In this document: positions 43,928-50,928 of the stretch, piece by piece
Layout: every line of letters starts with the position of its first letter
How positions within the stretch are numbered: position 1 is the first letter of the stretch
DNA from: an uncultured Hyphomonadaceae bacterium
GTDB lineage: Bacteria; Pseudomonadota; Alphaproteobacteria; Caulobacterales; Hyphomonadaceae
Direction of reading: 5' to 3'
NCBI GenBank assembly: GCA_913057945.1
Contig: CAJXOF010000019.1
Coordinates: forward strand, 1-50,928
Length of the DNA stretch: 50,928 nt
Notes under the pieces: generated by a model
The model's input: only the letters and a program-made list of their open reading frames with translations
Told to the model about the DNA's origin: nothing
Database searches by the model: none
Program-made: the position numbers and the translations under genes

Positions 43928-44437
43928 TTAGGCTTCATCCAGCAGCACGGTAAAGTCGACCACTTCAAACCCATGCCCCGTGGCGCGGGCAAACCGCTCC
44001 AGATCATCCCGTGCAATCGCCGTCGTGCCGGTATTGGTCAGCGGGTGGAAGTTTACCGGGTCGTGCGCCATCAGGGCCGCATCGACCAGGAACCGAACGC
44101 GCCTTTCGGTGTCATTCATCAGGGCAAACGCCGTCACCGATCCCGGCGTCACGCCCAGCACTTCTTCCATCTGCTCCGGCGATCCAAAGGACAGCCGCCG
44201 CGTCCCGATCAGCCGGTGCAGCCGGTTGAGCTTCAACTCCGAATGCGCCTCCGCCGCGATCAGGATGATGGCGCCATCCTTGTCTCTCAGGAACAAATTC
44301 TTGGTATGCCCGCCCGGCATCGAGGCTTTCAGCTCCCGGCCTTCATCCACGGTGAAGACGGCGTCGTGCCACTGCGTCGTATGGGCAATGCCCAATTCGT
44401 CCAGACAGGCAAAGAGATCATCAGGGGTTGCGGTCAT
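43928..44437 (-). CDS. YbaK/ProX-type aminoacyl-tRNA editing deacylase
   Basis: A 169-residue free-standing homologue of the INS editing domain of prolyl-tRNA synthetase, of the PrdX/ProXp-ala kind, which removes wrongly attached alanine from tRNA-Pro. Typical segments are MPGGHTKNLFLRDKDG (about 40-55) with the catalytic-type Lys, RLSFGSPEQMEEVLGVTPGSVTAF (landmark LGVTPGSVTAF, about 93-103) and FHPLTNTGTTAI (about 129-140). Alphaproteobacterial ProRS usually lacks the insertion domain, which fits a free-standing editor. It is convergent with the receptor gene. Confidence 0.85.
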   Translation of the reverse strand: MTATPDDLFACLDELGIAHTTQWHDAVFTVDEGRELKASMPGGHTKNLFLRDKDGAIILIAAEAHSELKLNRLHRLIGTRRLSFGSPEQMEEVLGVTPGSVTAFALMNDTERRVRFLVDAALMAHDPVNFHPLTNTGTTAIARDDLERFARATGHGFEVVDFTVLLDEA

Positions 44438-44496
44438 GGCGCCCTTTGGGCCAAGACTTGAGCCTCACGTCAAGCTCCGCTCCGGATACCGCTTTC

Positions 44497-45231
44497 ATGC
44501 ATCTCGATTGCTACAAGATCTACGACGTCGCGCCAAAGATGGTGCCCGCGCGCTCCAACCGTGACTGGATGGACGCCTTCACGGATCGCCACCCCTATCG
44601 CTGCCTGCCGCTGACCATGGCCAATTCCACCGGCTGGGAATTGCTCTGCCCGATGGACATCAAGATCAAATGGAATGGCGGCAACCGGAATGAAGACATC
44701 CAGTTCCTGACGCGCGGCGACCCAAACGCGATTTCCAGCTTTGCCGATGCCCATTTCATGCGCGGCATCGTCACCTTCCACACCGGCCACCTGTTCCGCA
44801 CGCCGCCCGGCTGGGGCGTCTGGGTCACCGGCCCGCCGAACTGGCCGAAGGATGGTATCTATCCGCTGACGGGCCTGGTCGAGACCGACTGGCTGCCCTT
44901 CCCGTTCACCATGAACTGGCAGATGACGCGCCCCGGCGAAGTGATCTTCGAAAAGGACGAGCCCTTCGCCTTCATCACGCTGATGGAGCACAAGAAGCTC
45001 GAAGAGGTCCAGCCGGAACGCAAATTGCTGCGCTCGAACGAGGAACTGGTGAAGGAATACAATGCCTGGTCCGAAAGCCGGGCAGACTTCAACAAGCGCC
45101 TCAAGGGCGGCGAGGAAAACGCCATGAAGGACCGCTGGCAGCGTCACTATATGCGCGGTGAGAAACCCACCGGCGACAAGGCCGACGCCCACCAGACCAA
45201 ACGCCGCCTGAAAGCCCCGAAAGAGGTCTGA
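44497..45231 (+). CDS. DUF6065 family protein
   Basis: A 244-residue cytoplasmic protein with no signal peptide or membrane segment. It has an aromatic-rich core: LPLTMANSTGWELLCP (about 34-49), IKIKWNGGNRNEDI, the TGHLFRTPPGWGVWVTGPPN segment (about 101-120) and WLPFPFTMNWQMT (about 134-146), followed by a charged helical tail (about 165-244). The pattern fits the DUF6065 family, which has no known function and turns up near secondary-metabolite and hydroxylase genes in other bacteria. The ATG at 44497 is chosen since the preceding in-frame residues are low-complexity. It is divergent from the editing deacylase. Confidence 0.68.
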   Translation: MHLDCYKIYDVAPKMVPARSNRDWMDAFTDRHPYRCLPLTMANSTGWELLCPMDIKIKWNGGNRNEDIQFLTRGDPNAISSFADAHFMRGIVTFHTGHLFRTPPGWGVWVTGPPNWPKDGIYPLTGLVETDWLPFPFTMNWQMTRPGEVIFEKDEPFAFITLMEHKKLEEVQPERKLLRSNEELVKEYNAWSESRADFNKRLKGGEENAMKDRWQRHYMRGEKPTGDKADAHQTKRRLKAPKEV

Positions 45232-45385
45232 AGGTGCGCAGTTACAGGGCCTGACTTCTCAATAGCTTTCTGGCGGGCGCTACGGTTTCAGTGTTTGGAT
45301 TGGTGAGGTTTCCATTGTTTTCAGAGGCGTGGTCTGTAATTTGCGTGGAGACCACACTTTCTCTTCGGGCTTTGGGGCTAGCTAC

Positions 45386-46357
45386 GTGAACACTTATCCG
45401 GGCGTTACGTTCATCATGGAGTGGGAGAACGCCAAACTCTCCGAAGCGGACCGGGCAGAGGCGATGCTTCGGTGCGTATCAGGTCAGATTGCAGGCTTGG
45501 ACGGCAGCTTTGACGCGCGGCCCGAAATCCTGATTCTTCACGATCCTGAGGCGATCGGCACAGACACCCTGAAGCAGTTTGTGATGTCTGGCTGGAATGC
45601 GGCTGCAGAGGTCGACATCCGGATCGAGACGGCCCGGGGCCTCGAATATTACGAGCAGAAGAATCTTGGCGCGACGCTCGCGACACGCCCCTGGCTATGT
45701 TTCATCGACAGTGATGTGATTCCCGAAGACGGATGGCTCGAAACCCTTCTGGAGGCGCGCCGGACCAGCAATGCCGTCATCGTCGGCGGCCAGACCTATG
45801 TGGAGCCGCTTACCCTGACGGACCGCGCCTTTGCCCTGTTCTGGTTCTTCCCGCCAAGGTCATCCGCGACCGCACCGTATGAAAGTGACCGCTTCTTCGC
45901 CAATAATTTCATGATCGAGAGAGAGACCTTCCTCCGGTCACCCTTTCCGGACAGCGAACTAGTGCGCGGCCGGTGTTATGTGCTGGCCGACCAGTTCCGT
46001 CGGGCGGGAGAGCGGATCGAAATCTGTCCCGCAGCGCGTGTGTCTCATCCCCCTCCGAACGGGATCGGCCATTTCCTGAAACGGGCTGTGATCGACGGGC
46101 ATGATTCCTGGGTCATGGAGCGGACTCTCATGACGGATCGTGACAAGCGCCCTTCCCTGTTTCCGCTGCGCGCCGCCAAATGGAATCTGTCGAATGCCTT
46201 CGCCAGCATCAATGAGGGCGCAGAACATATGGGGCTTGGATTCGTGGGTCGCCAGTTCGCGAAAGGGCTTGCGACGGTCTATTATGGCCTTGCCATGTTG
46301 GGGCAGATTGCGTCGCCCCTGGCGCCCGCCTTCGTGCGCCGGGCGTTCAACGTCTAG
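45386..46357 (+). CDS. GT2-family glycosyltransferase
   Basis: A 323-residue glycosyltransferase of the GT-A fold. The strand start GVTFIMEWENAKL, the DxD-type metal motif in WLCFIDSDVIPEDGWLE (about 119-135), and the acceptor loop with FANNFMIERETF (about 190-201) support this. A hydrophobic segment near the end (about 285-310) may be a membrane anchor. The GTG at 45386 is preferred because the homology starts there. An upstream GTG (45329) lies within a 7-bp hairpin (GTGGTCT 45329-45335 with AGACCAC 45349-45355), more likely leader. The nucleotide-sugar and acceptor are unknown. It converges with hisE by a four-base stop overlap. Confidence 0.75.
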   Translation: MNTYPGVTFIMEWENAKLSEADRAEAMLRCVSGQIAGLDGSFDARPEILILHDPEAIGTDTLKQFVMSGWNAAAEVDIRIETARGLEYYEQKNLGATLATRPWLCFIDSDVIPEDGWLETLLEARRTSNAVIVGGQTYVEPLTLTDRAFALFWFFPPRSSATAPYESDRFFANNFMIERETFLRSPFPDSELVRGRCYVLADQFRRAGERIEICPAARVSHPPPNGIGHFLKRAVIDGHDSWVMERTLMTDRDKRPSLFPLRAAKWNLSNAFASINEGAEHMGLGFVGRQFAKGLATVYYGLAMLGQIASPLAPAFVRRAFNV

Positions 46358-46695
46358 CGCCCGGCCTTTTCATCAATTCCGCTGATGCCCTGCCGCTTTT
46401 CCAGCGCGGCGGCAACATCATCGAGGCTGACGCCCCGCGATCTCAGTGCGACGAAGGCATGATAGAGCACGTCGGCGGCTTCGCTGGCGACATGTGCATC
46501 GCTTTCGTGGCGCACCGCTTCGGCCAGCTCCTGACCTTCTTCGTGCACCTTCTCCGCGCAGGCTTCCGGCCCCTTGGCCAGCAGTTTTGCGGTCCACGAA
46601 GTAGAGGCGTCACCCTCTTTCGCGCGCGCGTCGATGGTGTCGCCAAGATGTGCCAAAGCCGCAGCAAGGCGGTCAGGAGAGCCGAGATTTGTCAT
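46354..46695 (-). CDS. hisE: Phosphoribosyl-ATP pyrophosphatase
   Basis: HisE hydrolyses phosphoribosyl-ATP to phosphoribosyl-AMP in histidine synthesis. The 113-residue protein shows the metal-binding MazG-like helices: SWTAKLLAKGPEACAEKVHEEGQEL (landmark KVHEEGQELAEAV, about 49-61) and SEAADVLYHAFVALRSRG (landmark EAADVLYH). Length is normal. It is usually directly next to hisF; here hisF is 1.4 kb away with a crotonase and a GFA gene in between. Confidence 0.93.
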   Translation of the reverse strand: MTNLGSPDRLAAALAHLGDTIDARAKEGDASTSWTAKLLAKGPEACAEKVHEEGQELAEAVRHESDAHVASEAADVLYHAFVALRSRGVSLDDVAAALEKRQGISGIDEKAGR

Positions 46696-46804
46696 GGCGA
46701 TGGCTTAGCGCACTTACGCGACGTGAGGAAGCGCGGGCGCTTGACGCGGGGGCCCGTGCGCGCACTTTAATCTCAGGAAACGCCATCAGATCAGGAAGAG
46801 AGTC

Positions 46805-47620
46805 ATGAAAGACCGGGTCTCCATCACCATGCTGGACGACGGCATTGCCGACGTTCGCTTCATCCGCACCGACAAGATGAACGCCCTCGACCCTGCGATG
46901 TTCGACGGGATCAATGAGGCCATCGCCCAATTGAAGGAGACCAAGGGCCTGCGCGCTGTGGTCGTCTCCGGCGAAGGCCGCGCCTTCTGTGCAGGGCTCG
47001 ACCTCTCCAGCCTTGGCAGCGATTCCGGCAGTGAGAACTCCAAAAGCGTCACCGGCAGCAAGAACACATTGTCAGATCGCACGCATGGCATCGCCAACCG
47101 CGCGCAATATGTTGCTTGGGGCTGGCGCGAGATTCCGGCGCCGGTCATCGCGGCGGCACATGGCGTCGCCTTTGGCGGCGGCTTCCAGATCCTGTCCGGC
47201 GCGGACATTCGCTTCGTCCATCCGGACACGCGCTGCGCCATCATGGAACTGAAATGGGGCCTGGTGCCCGACATGGCCGGCTTCCCGCTCTGGCGCGGCA
47301 ATGTCCGCGACGATGTGCTGCGTGAACTGACCTATACCAATCGCATCTTCAATGGCACCGAGGCCAAGGAATTGGGCTTTGCCACCCATGTTTCCGAGAA
47401 CCCGCTGGACGATGCGATGGCGCTCGCCAAACAGATCGCCAACAAGAACCCGGACGCGATCAAGGCTTCCAAGCGCATCATCAGTTCCATGCAGGATGCG
47501 ACCGATGCCGAATTGCTGATGGCGGAATCGGTCGAGCAGGACAAGATCATCCGTACACCGAACCAGATGGAAGCGGTGTTTGCCGAAATGCAGAAGCGCA
47601 AGCCCGCCTTTGCGGACTAG
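46805..47620 (+). CDS. Enoyl-CoA hydratase/isomerase family (crotonase) protein
   Basis: A 271-residue crotonase-fold protein with the oxyanion-hole motifs GEGRAFCAGLDLSSLG (about 57-72) and AAHGVAFGGGFQILSGADIRF (landmark AHGVAFGGGFQI, about 118-129), and MELKWGLVPDM (about 148-158). The first catalytic Glu of true enoyl-CoA hydratases is replaced (FGGGFQ), while the Asp in GLVPD is kept, a pattern seen in isomerases and some unassigned members, so the reaction is uncertain. The ATG at 46805 follows AGGAAGAG. It converges with the GFA gene with a four-base overlap. Confidence 0.87.
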   Translation: MKDRVSITMLDDGIADVRFIRTDKMNALDPAMFDGINEAIAQLKETKGLRAVVVSGEGRAFCAGLDLSSLGSDSGSENSKSVTGSKNTLSDRTHGIANRAQYVAWGWREIPAPVIAAAHGVAFGGGFQILSGADIRFVHPDTRCAIMELKWGLVPDMAGFPLWRGNVRDDVLRELTYTNRIFNGTEAKELGFATHVSENPLDDAMALAKQIANKNPDAIKASKRIISSMQDATDAELLMAESVEQDKIIRTPNQMEAVFAEMQKRKPAFAD

Positions 47621-48033
47621 GCATCCTCGCCATTTGCCGGGCTGAACGCGGCGAAGGCTTCTTCGCCCGTCAGCTTTGGCGTGTCATTCGCCAGCTCGTA
47701 GAAATCCGGCTTCTCGTCGATGAAGATCTGCTGCGACAACTGTGTCAGCTTCACGTCCTGGAACAGGCCGGCTGACAGGGCGAAATGGTCGTGGAACTTC
47801 AGGTGGTAGTAGAGATGGCTGCCGCATGTTTTGCAGAAGGCGCGTTCGGCCCAGTCGGAAGACTGGTATTCCGCGATGCTGTCTTCGCCCTCGATTTCCA
47901 GCTTGCCGTCATGATCCAGCGTGAACAATGGCCCGCCGCCCCAGCGCCGACACGTCGCGCAATGACAGGCCGCGACCTCGCTGATGTCCGGCACGGTGAT
48001 GGTGACCGCCCCGCAAAGACAATGACCCTTCAT
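47617..48033 (-). CDS. GFA/CENP-V family zinc protein
   Basis: A 138-residue protein of the glutathione-dependent formaldehyde-activating enzyme (GFA/CENP-V) family. The zinc-binding cysteines are clear: HCLCGAVTI (about 4-12), CHCATCRRWGG (about 23-33) and FCKTCGSHLYYH (about 67-78). Family members bind two zinc ions; the formaldehyde role is shown only for some. It converges with the crotonase gene and lies 84 bases from the end of hisF on the same strand. Confidence 0.9.
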   Translation of the reverse strand: MKGHCLCGAVTITVPDISEVAACHCATCRRWGGGPLFTLDHDGKLEIEGEDSIAEYQSSDWAERAFCKTCGSHLYYHLKFHDHFALSAGLFQDVKLTQLSQQIFIDEKPDFYELANDTPKLTGEEAFAAFSPANGEDA

Positions 48034-48117
48034 GACTGTCTCCCTCCTGCTTGTGTGTACGCAGTCAGACTACTCCAATGCGGGCGGAGCTCAATTGAAG
48101 GCTTTGTGACGTTTCGG

Positions 48118-48879
48118 TCAGAGGGGGCGGACGGGCGCTCCGGCCTTGGCCAGGGCGGCGCGCGCCTCGGCAATCGTCGCCTCGCCGAAATGGAAGATCG
48201 AGGCCGCCAGCACCGCCGTCGCGCCGCCTTCGATCACGGCCGGGGCGAGATCTTCCACCTTGCCCGCGCCGCCACTGGCGATAACCGGAATGTTCACCGC
48301 GCCGGTGATGGCCTTGAGCAGCGGCAAATCATATCCCGATTTCGTGCCGTCCCGGTCCATGCTGGTCAGCAGGATCTCGCCGGCCCCGCGCGCCTCGGCT
48401 TCTTTCGCGAAGGCCACCGCGTCGATGCCGGTCTCTTTCCGGCCGCCATGCGTGAAGATTTCCCAATGGTCGCCCACGGCCCGTGCATCAATCGCCACGA
48501 CGACGGCTTGCGACCCGGCTTTGGCCGCGCAGCGCGCGATCACGCCGGGGTCAGCCACAGCGGCGGAATTGATCGCCACCTTGTCGGCGCCCGCGCGGAG
48601 CAGCGCCACCAGGTCTTCCGCGCTGCGCACCCCGCCGCCAACGGTCAGCGGCATGAAACATTGCTCCGCCGTCGCCGAGACAATGTCCATCAGCGTGCCC
48701 CGGCCCTCATGCGTCGCCGAGATGTCGAGGAAGCAGAGCTCGTCCGCCCCCTGCGCATCATAGGCTTTCGCCAGCGCGACCGGGTCGCCGGCGTCTTTCA
48801 GGTCCACGAAATTGACGCCCTTGACGGTGCGCCCGTCTTTCACGTCGAGGCAGGGGATGATGCGGGTCTTCAGGCTCAT
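48118..48879 (-). CDS. hisF: Imidazole glycerol phosphate synthase, cyclase subunit
   Basis: HisF joins with HisH to make imidazole glycerol phosphate and AICAR. The 253-residue (beta-alpha)8 barrel has [19 protein letters not shown] (landmark PCLDVKDGR with the catalytic Asp, about 8-16), [14 protein letters not shown] (about 77-90), [14 protein letters not shown] with the second Asp (about 125-138) and [16 protein letters not shown] (about 196-211). Length is normal. Neither hisH nor hisA is within the window on either side, and hisE is 1.4 kb downstream. Confidence 0.95.
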   Translation of the reverse strand: MSLKTRIIPCLDVKDGRTVKGVNFVDLKDAGDPVALAKAYDAQGADELCFLDISATHEGRGTLMDIVSATAEQCFMPLTVGGGVRSAEDLVALLRAGADKVAINSAAVADPGVIARCAAKAGSQAVVVAIDARAVGDHWEIFTHGGRKETGIDAVAFAKEAEARGAGEILLTSMDRDGTKSGYDLPLLKAITGAVNIPVIASGGAGKVEDLAPAVIEGGATAVLAASIFHFGEATIAEARAALAKAGAPVRPL

Positions 48880-49026
48880 GCCCCGCCTTTAGCGCCCGGC
48901 GCCGGCAAAGGGAAGCGCCTTGCAGGTCTGTAACGGAACAGGGGGCAGGGGCCGTGCATTGATTATGTGAATGCGACGGCGATGGTGCCGCGCATCATCA
49001 CAACGCGAACCATAGGAGACACGAGT

Positions 49027-49239
49027 ATGAAACGCCGCAACCAGTTAATGATCGCTGCCGGTATCCTCAGCGCTGCGGGCGCCGCCTTTGCCGGCCAGAA
49101 ATACGGCCGGAAATTCCTCCGCCAACACCGCCAGGATGCAAACGAACCCGCCGCCCAGAACGGCGCCGACACGTCCGGCCAGTTTCGCGCCCACAAGGGC
49201 GTGTCCAGCCCGCATGGCGACCCGGTTACCGCGCACTGA
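49027..49239 (+). CDS. Small membrane-associated protein 1
   Basis: A 70-residue protein I do not recognise. Positively charged start (MKRRNQ), one hydrophobic helix (about 7-23, LMIAAGILSAAGAAFAG), then a basic and a polar tail. The start is well supported by AGGAGA at 49014-49019. It resembles small protein 3 at the N-terminus (QLxIAAG) and shares the exact initiation-region sequence GGAGACACGA with small gene 2. It has its own terminator at 49265-49290. Confidence 0.6.
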   Translation: MKRRNQLMIAAGILSAAGAAFAGQKYGRKFLRQHRQDANEPAAQNGADTSGQFRAHKGVSSPHGDPVTAH

Positions 49240-49264
49240 TCCCGCGCCCCCGCCGATGAAACAG

Positions 49265-49290
49265 GGGCCGCAGCCCATGCGGCCCTTTTT
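49265..49290 (+). terminator. Rho-independent terminator
   Basis: GGGCCGCA (49265-49272) pairs perfectly with TGCGGCCC (49278-49285) around GCCCA, followed by TTTTT. It ends the transcript of small gene 1. Confidence 0.9.
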
Positions 49291-49403
49291 CGTGCGCGCC
49301 ATCCTGACAAGGCTTTCACTCAAATCGCCGCGCCCAATGTGCTATACTCCCTTCATGGCGGGCGCCCGCCCGCCCGCGCGACACCAAGCAAGGGAGACAC
49401 GAC

Positions 49404-49604
49404 ATGAACCTCTGGAAAACCATGCGCCGCGCCGCCGACGCGGCCGCGACACGTCCTGAAGAAATTTTCCTCCGGCAGGGCCTGCGCCATGCGCGCCTCG
49501 GCGACAGCGAATTCGACCGCGCGCCCGATGCGCCGACCCCGTCCGACATTGCTCACGCCCTGCGCACACGGCGCATTATGCCGCCCGTGCTGGGCCGCCG
49601 CTAA
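49404..49604 (+). CDS. Small basic protein 2
   Basis: A 66-residue protein, unrecognised, rich in Arg and Ala (pI clearly basic), with no membrane helix. It begins MNLWKTMRRAAD, sharing the M-x-LWK start with small protein 3. AGGGAGA at 49391-49397 precedes the ATG, and the ten bases GGAGACACGA before the start are identical to those before gene 1. Conserved-looking pattern: IFLRQGLRHARLGDSEFDR. No function is assigned. Confidence 0.5.
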   Translation: MNLWKTMRRAADAAATRPEEIFLRQGLRHARLGDSEFDRAPDAPTPSDIAHALRTRRIMPPVLGRR

Positions 49605-49675
49605 CGGAGTTCACGGGAACCGGCAGGCCCGCGCGCGCATTGATTGGGTGACCCCATGCCCACAGGAGCCCTCTG

Positions 49676-49864
49676 ATGAAACTCTGGAAACAACTCGCCA
49701 TCGCCGCCGGAACTGCTGCCCTCACCACGGCTGTTGGCTACGCCGCCAAACGGGCTGTGCTGACCTATCTCGGTCGCGGCACCCATAATGGCCCCCGCCT
49801 GATCCCGGCCGTGGCCGAACACGTCACCAGCGTCGCCAACCAGCCCCGCCGCATGCGCCGCTGA
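49676..49864 (+). CDS. Small membrane-associated protein 3
   Basis: A 62-residue protein, unrecognised. MKLWKQLAIAAGTAALTTAVGYAAK gives a single membrane helix (about 6-23) with basic residues on both sides and a short basic tail. AGGAG lies at 49662-49666. Its N-terminus resembles small protein 1 (QLxIAAG). It is followed by the duplicated terminator. The three small genes occupy 0.84 kb with no other gene between them. Confidence 0.55.
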   Translation: MKLWKQLAIAAGTAALTTAVGYAAKRAVLTYLGRGTHNGPRLIPAVAEHVTSVANQPRRMRR

Positions 49865-49890
49865 TCCCGGCGCGCCCCGGAAACCTCCCG

Positions 49891-49933
49891 GCCGGCCCCG
49901 CACAGGGCCGGCCCCGCACAGGGCCGGCTTTTT
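49891..49933 (+). terminator. Terminator with tandemly duplicated stem
   Basis: The 16-base unit GCCGGCCCCGCACAGG occurs twice in a row (49891-49906 and 49907-49922), then GCCGGC and TTTTT. The second unit forms the terminator stem GCCGGCC/GGCCGGC (49907-49913 with 49922-49928). The first unit can form the same stem with the start of the second, so two mutually exclusive hairpins exist. Confidence 0.8.
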
Positions 49934-50058
49934 CATCTTCCGCCCCTTCCGGCCTTACCAGGTTCTTAACCGGCCCGGCTGATTTCGCCGCGCAGACTGA
50001 CGGGGGATTTAACCACATGATGTCATAGGGGGGCATCAGGGGGACGAAATCATTGCGG

Positions 50059-50817
50059 ATGTCTGAACGAAATATTGCCTGGGCCGTACGCGTCGGAGCG
50101 TCGGTGACCATGCTGGTCCTGCTCTGCGTGGTAACGCCCGTCTATCTCTGGATCCGCACCTATGGCGAGATTGACGGCAAGGCGGCCATGACCTTTGCCA
50201 TTGCCCTGCCGCTGACCATCACGCCCACGCTCAGCGTCATCATGCTGCGTACCCGGCTCAAGGTTTACCGCCTCGCCGAGGAAAACTTCCGTATTGCCCA
50301 TATGGACGAGCTGACCGGCCTGCCCAATCGCCGCGCCTATTTCGAGGGCGCCCGCCAGCTCCAGGCCCGCGCTGATTTCACCCACCGCCTGTTCTTCTGC
50401 GCCATTGCCGATGTGGATGATTTCAAGCGCGTGAACGATACGCGCGGCCATGATGTGGGTGACCATGTCCTGCGCGAAATTGCGGCCCTGCTCAATACGC
50501 GCGCCCCGGACGACTGCATTGTCGCGCGCCTCGGCGGCGAGGAATTCGCGCTGGCCGGCATCTTTGCCTCAGAGGCCGAAGCCAGTGAGGCGTTTGACCG
50601 CCTCGTGGCGCAGGTCGCGGGCACATCGGTCCAGATTGGCGGCGGGCGCCTGTCGGTCACGATCAGCCTCGGCTATTGCTGCGGCCCCCGGATGACCGAG
50701 ATTTCCACCCTCCTGTCGCGCGCCGACCGCGCCCTCTACGTCGCCAAGAATTTTGGCAAGAACCGCGTCATGGGCTTCGAAGCCGCCGACGCCGGAACCG
50801 AAGCCGACGCCGCCTGA
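50059..50817 (+). CDS. Membrane-anchored diguanylate cyclase
   Basis: A GGDEF protein that should make the second messenger cyclic di-GMP from two GTP. The 252-residue protein has two N-terminal helices (about 6-28 and 42-60) as a short membrane anchor, then the GGDEF domain (about 80-245) with MDELTGLPNRRAYF (about 82-95), ADVDDFKRVNDTRGHDVGDHVL (landmark DDFKRVNDTRGHD) and the active loop RLGGEEFAL (about 160-168). The canonical RxxD inhibitory site is not at its usual place before GGEEF. A TTG at 50053 with a G-rich site is an alternative start. No EAL domain follows. Confidence 0.92.
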   Translation: MSERNIAWAVRVGASVTMLVLLCVVTPVYLWIRTYGEIDGKAAMTFAIALPLTITPTLSVIMLRTRLKVYRLAEENFRIAHMDELTGLPNRRAYFEGARQLQARADFTHRLFFCAIADVDDFKRVNDTRGHDVGDHVLREIAALLNTRAPDDCIVARLGGEEFALAGIFASEAEASEAFDRLVAQVAGTSVQIGGGRLSVTISLGYCCGPRMTEISTLLSRADRALYVAKNFGKNRVMGFEAADAGTEADAA

Positions 50818-50884
50818 GCCCTCCTGTCATCCCGGAATTTGTGCGAGCAAAACTCCCCTCTCCCTCGACCTCCCCCCCTCGTAG

Positions 50885-50910
50885 GGCGGGTTAGCAACGC
50901 GTAACCCGCC
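50885..50910. repeat. Short palindromic repeat element
   Basis: GGCGGGTTA (50885-50893) and TAACCCGCC (50902-50910) form a perfect nine-base stem around GCAACGCG. The element, with its leading GTAG, resembles dispersed short repeats of the TAGGGTGGGTTAGC type seen in many bacteria. Only one copy is in the window, so dispersion is inferred. It lies in the non-coding end after the diguanylate cyclase gene. Confidence 0.6.
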
Positions 50911-50928
50911 ATCCGGTCTCGCGGCATG

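Noticed and set aside
47785..48933. Open frame of 382 codons on the plus strand
   Set aside because: Antisense to the GFA gene and hisF, both well supported.
1..50928. Search for CRISPR arrays, tRNA or rRNA genes, insertion sequences and prophage genes
   Set aside because: No regularly spaced repeats, no tRNA-like cloverleaf ends, no transposase, integrase or phage structural genes seen by eye; a dedicated scan would be needed to be sure.

Overview
The window is a chromosomal segment of an alphaproteobacterium, most likely of the Caulobacterales/Hyphomonadaceae group (a Hyphomonas-like organism). This rests on high G+C, gene content and order (ppsR-[origin]-hemE, mnmE-mnmG-rsmG-parA-parB, DUF3576-leuS-lptE-holA, a CenR-type regulator beside xth), and GANTC and TTAA-N7-TTAA motifs of the CcrM/CtrA type. 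The assignment is inference from gene content; no 16S gene is present. I saw no tRNA, rRNA, CRISPR array, insertion sequence or prophage.

Region 1 (1-7091) runs mostly leftward: a small uncharacterised gene, then a Tim44-like/mltA/smr run, secB on the other strand, and the tightly overlapping ppsR-maf-aroE-coaE-dnaQ operon. Region 2 (7092-7439) is a 348-base gap between ppsR and hemE, the same place as the Caulobacter origin Cori. It holds one perfect and one near-perfect CtrA site, two DnaA-box-like sequences inside a pair of 20-base direct repeats, and seven GANTC sites within 186 bases; I call it the probable replication origin. Region 3 (7440-17059) runs rightward, away from the gap: hemE-hemH-hemJ (late heme synthesis), rho, mnmE, mnmG, rsmG, parA, parB. 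Two perfect 16-base parS sites lie inside mnmG and rsmG. Replication start, origin segregation and tRNA/rRNA modification are therefore packed within about 10 kb.

Region 4 (17063-26801): the leftward DUF3576-leuS-lptE-holA run; a porin and a small periplasmic NtrZ-like protein; a TenI/ThiE-like gene head to head with a YggS-type PLP protein; a YkuD-domain enzyme without signal peptide divergent from the CenR-type envelope regulator; and exonuclease III. Region 5 (27084-36737): lolA, a CnoX-type thioredoxin, a Lon-N-domain protein, a Trm112-like protein, a DUF971 protein, a UbiH-type hydroxylase, the ammonium channel amtB with a strong terminator, a secreted FAS1 protein and ftsK.

Region 6 (36769-50928) is more accessory: lipoprotein trehalase, aldo/keto reductase, a TPR-sulfotransferase (apparently with a non-ATG start) divergent from a TonB-dependent receptor, an editing deacylase, a DUF6065 protein, a GT2 glycosyltransferase, hisE and hisF separated by a crotonase and a GFA protein, three tiny proteins in a row, a diguanylate cyclase and a palindromic repeat. 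The most notable material is the dense regulatory architecture of the origin gap; the other findings are smaller. I found no convincing new defence system or mobile system.
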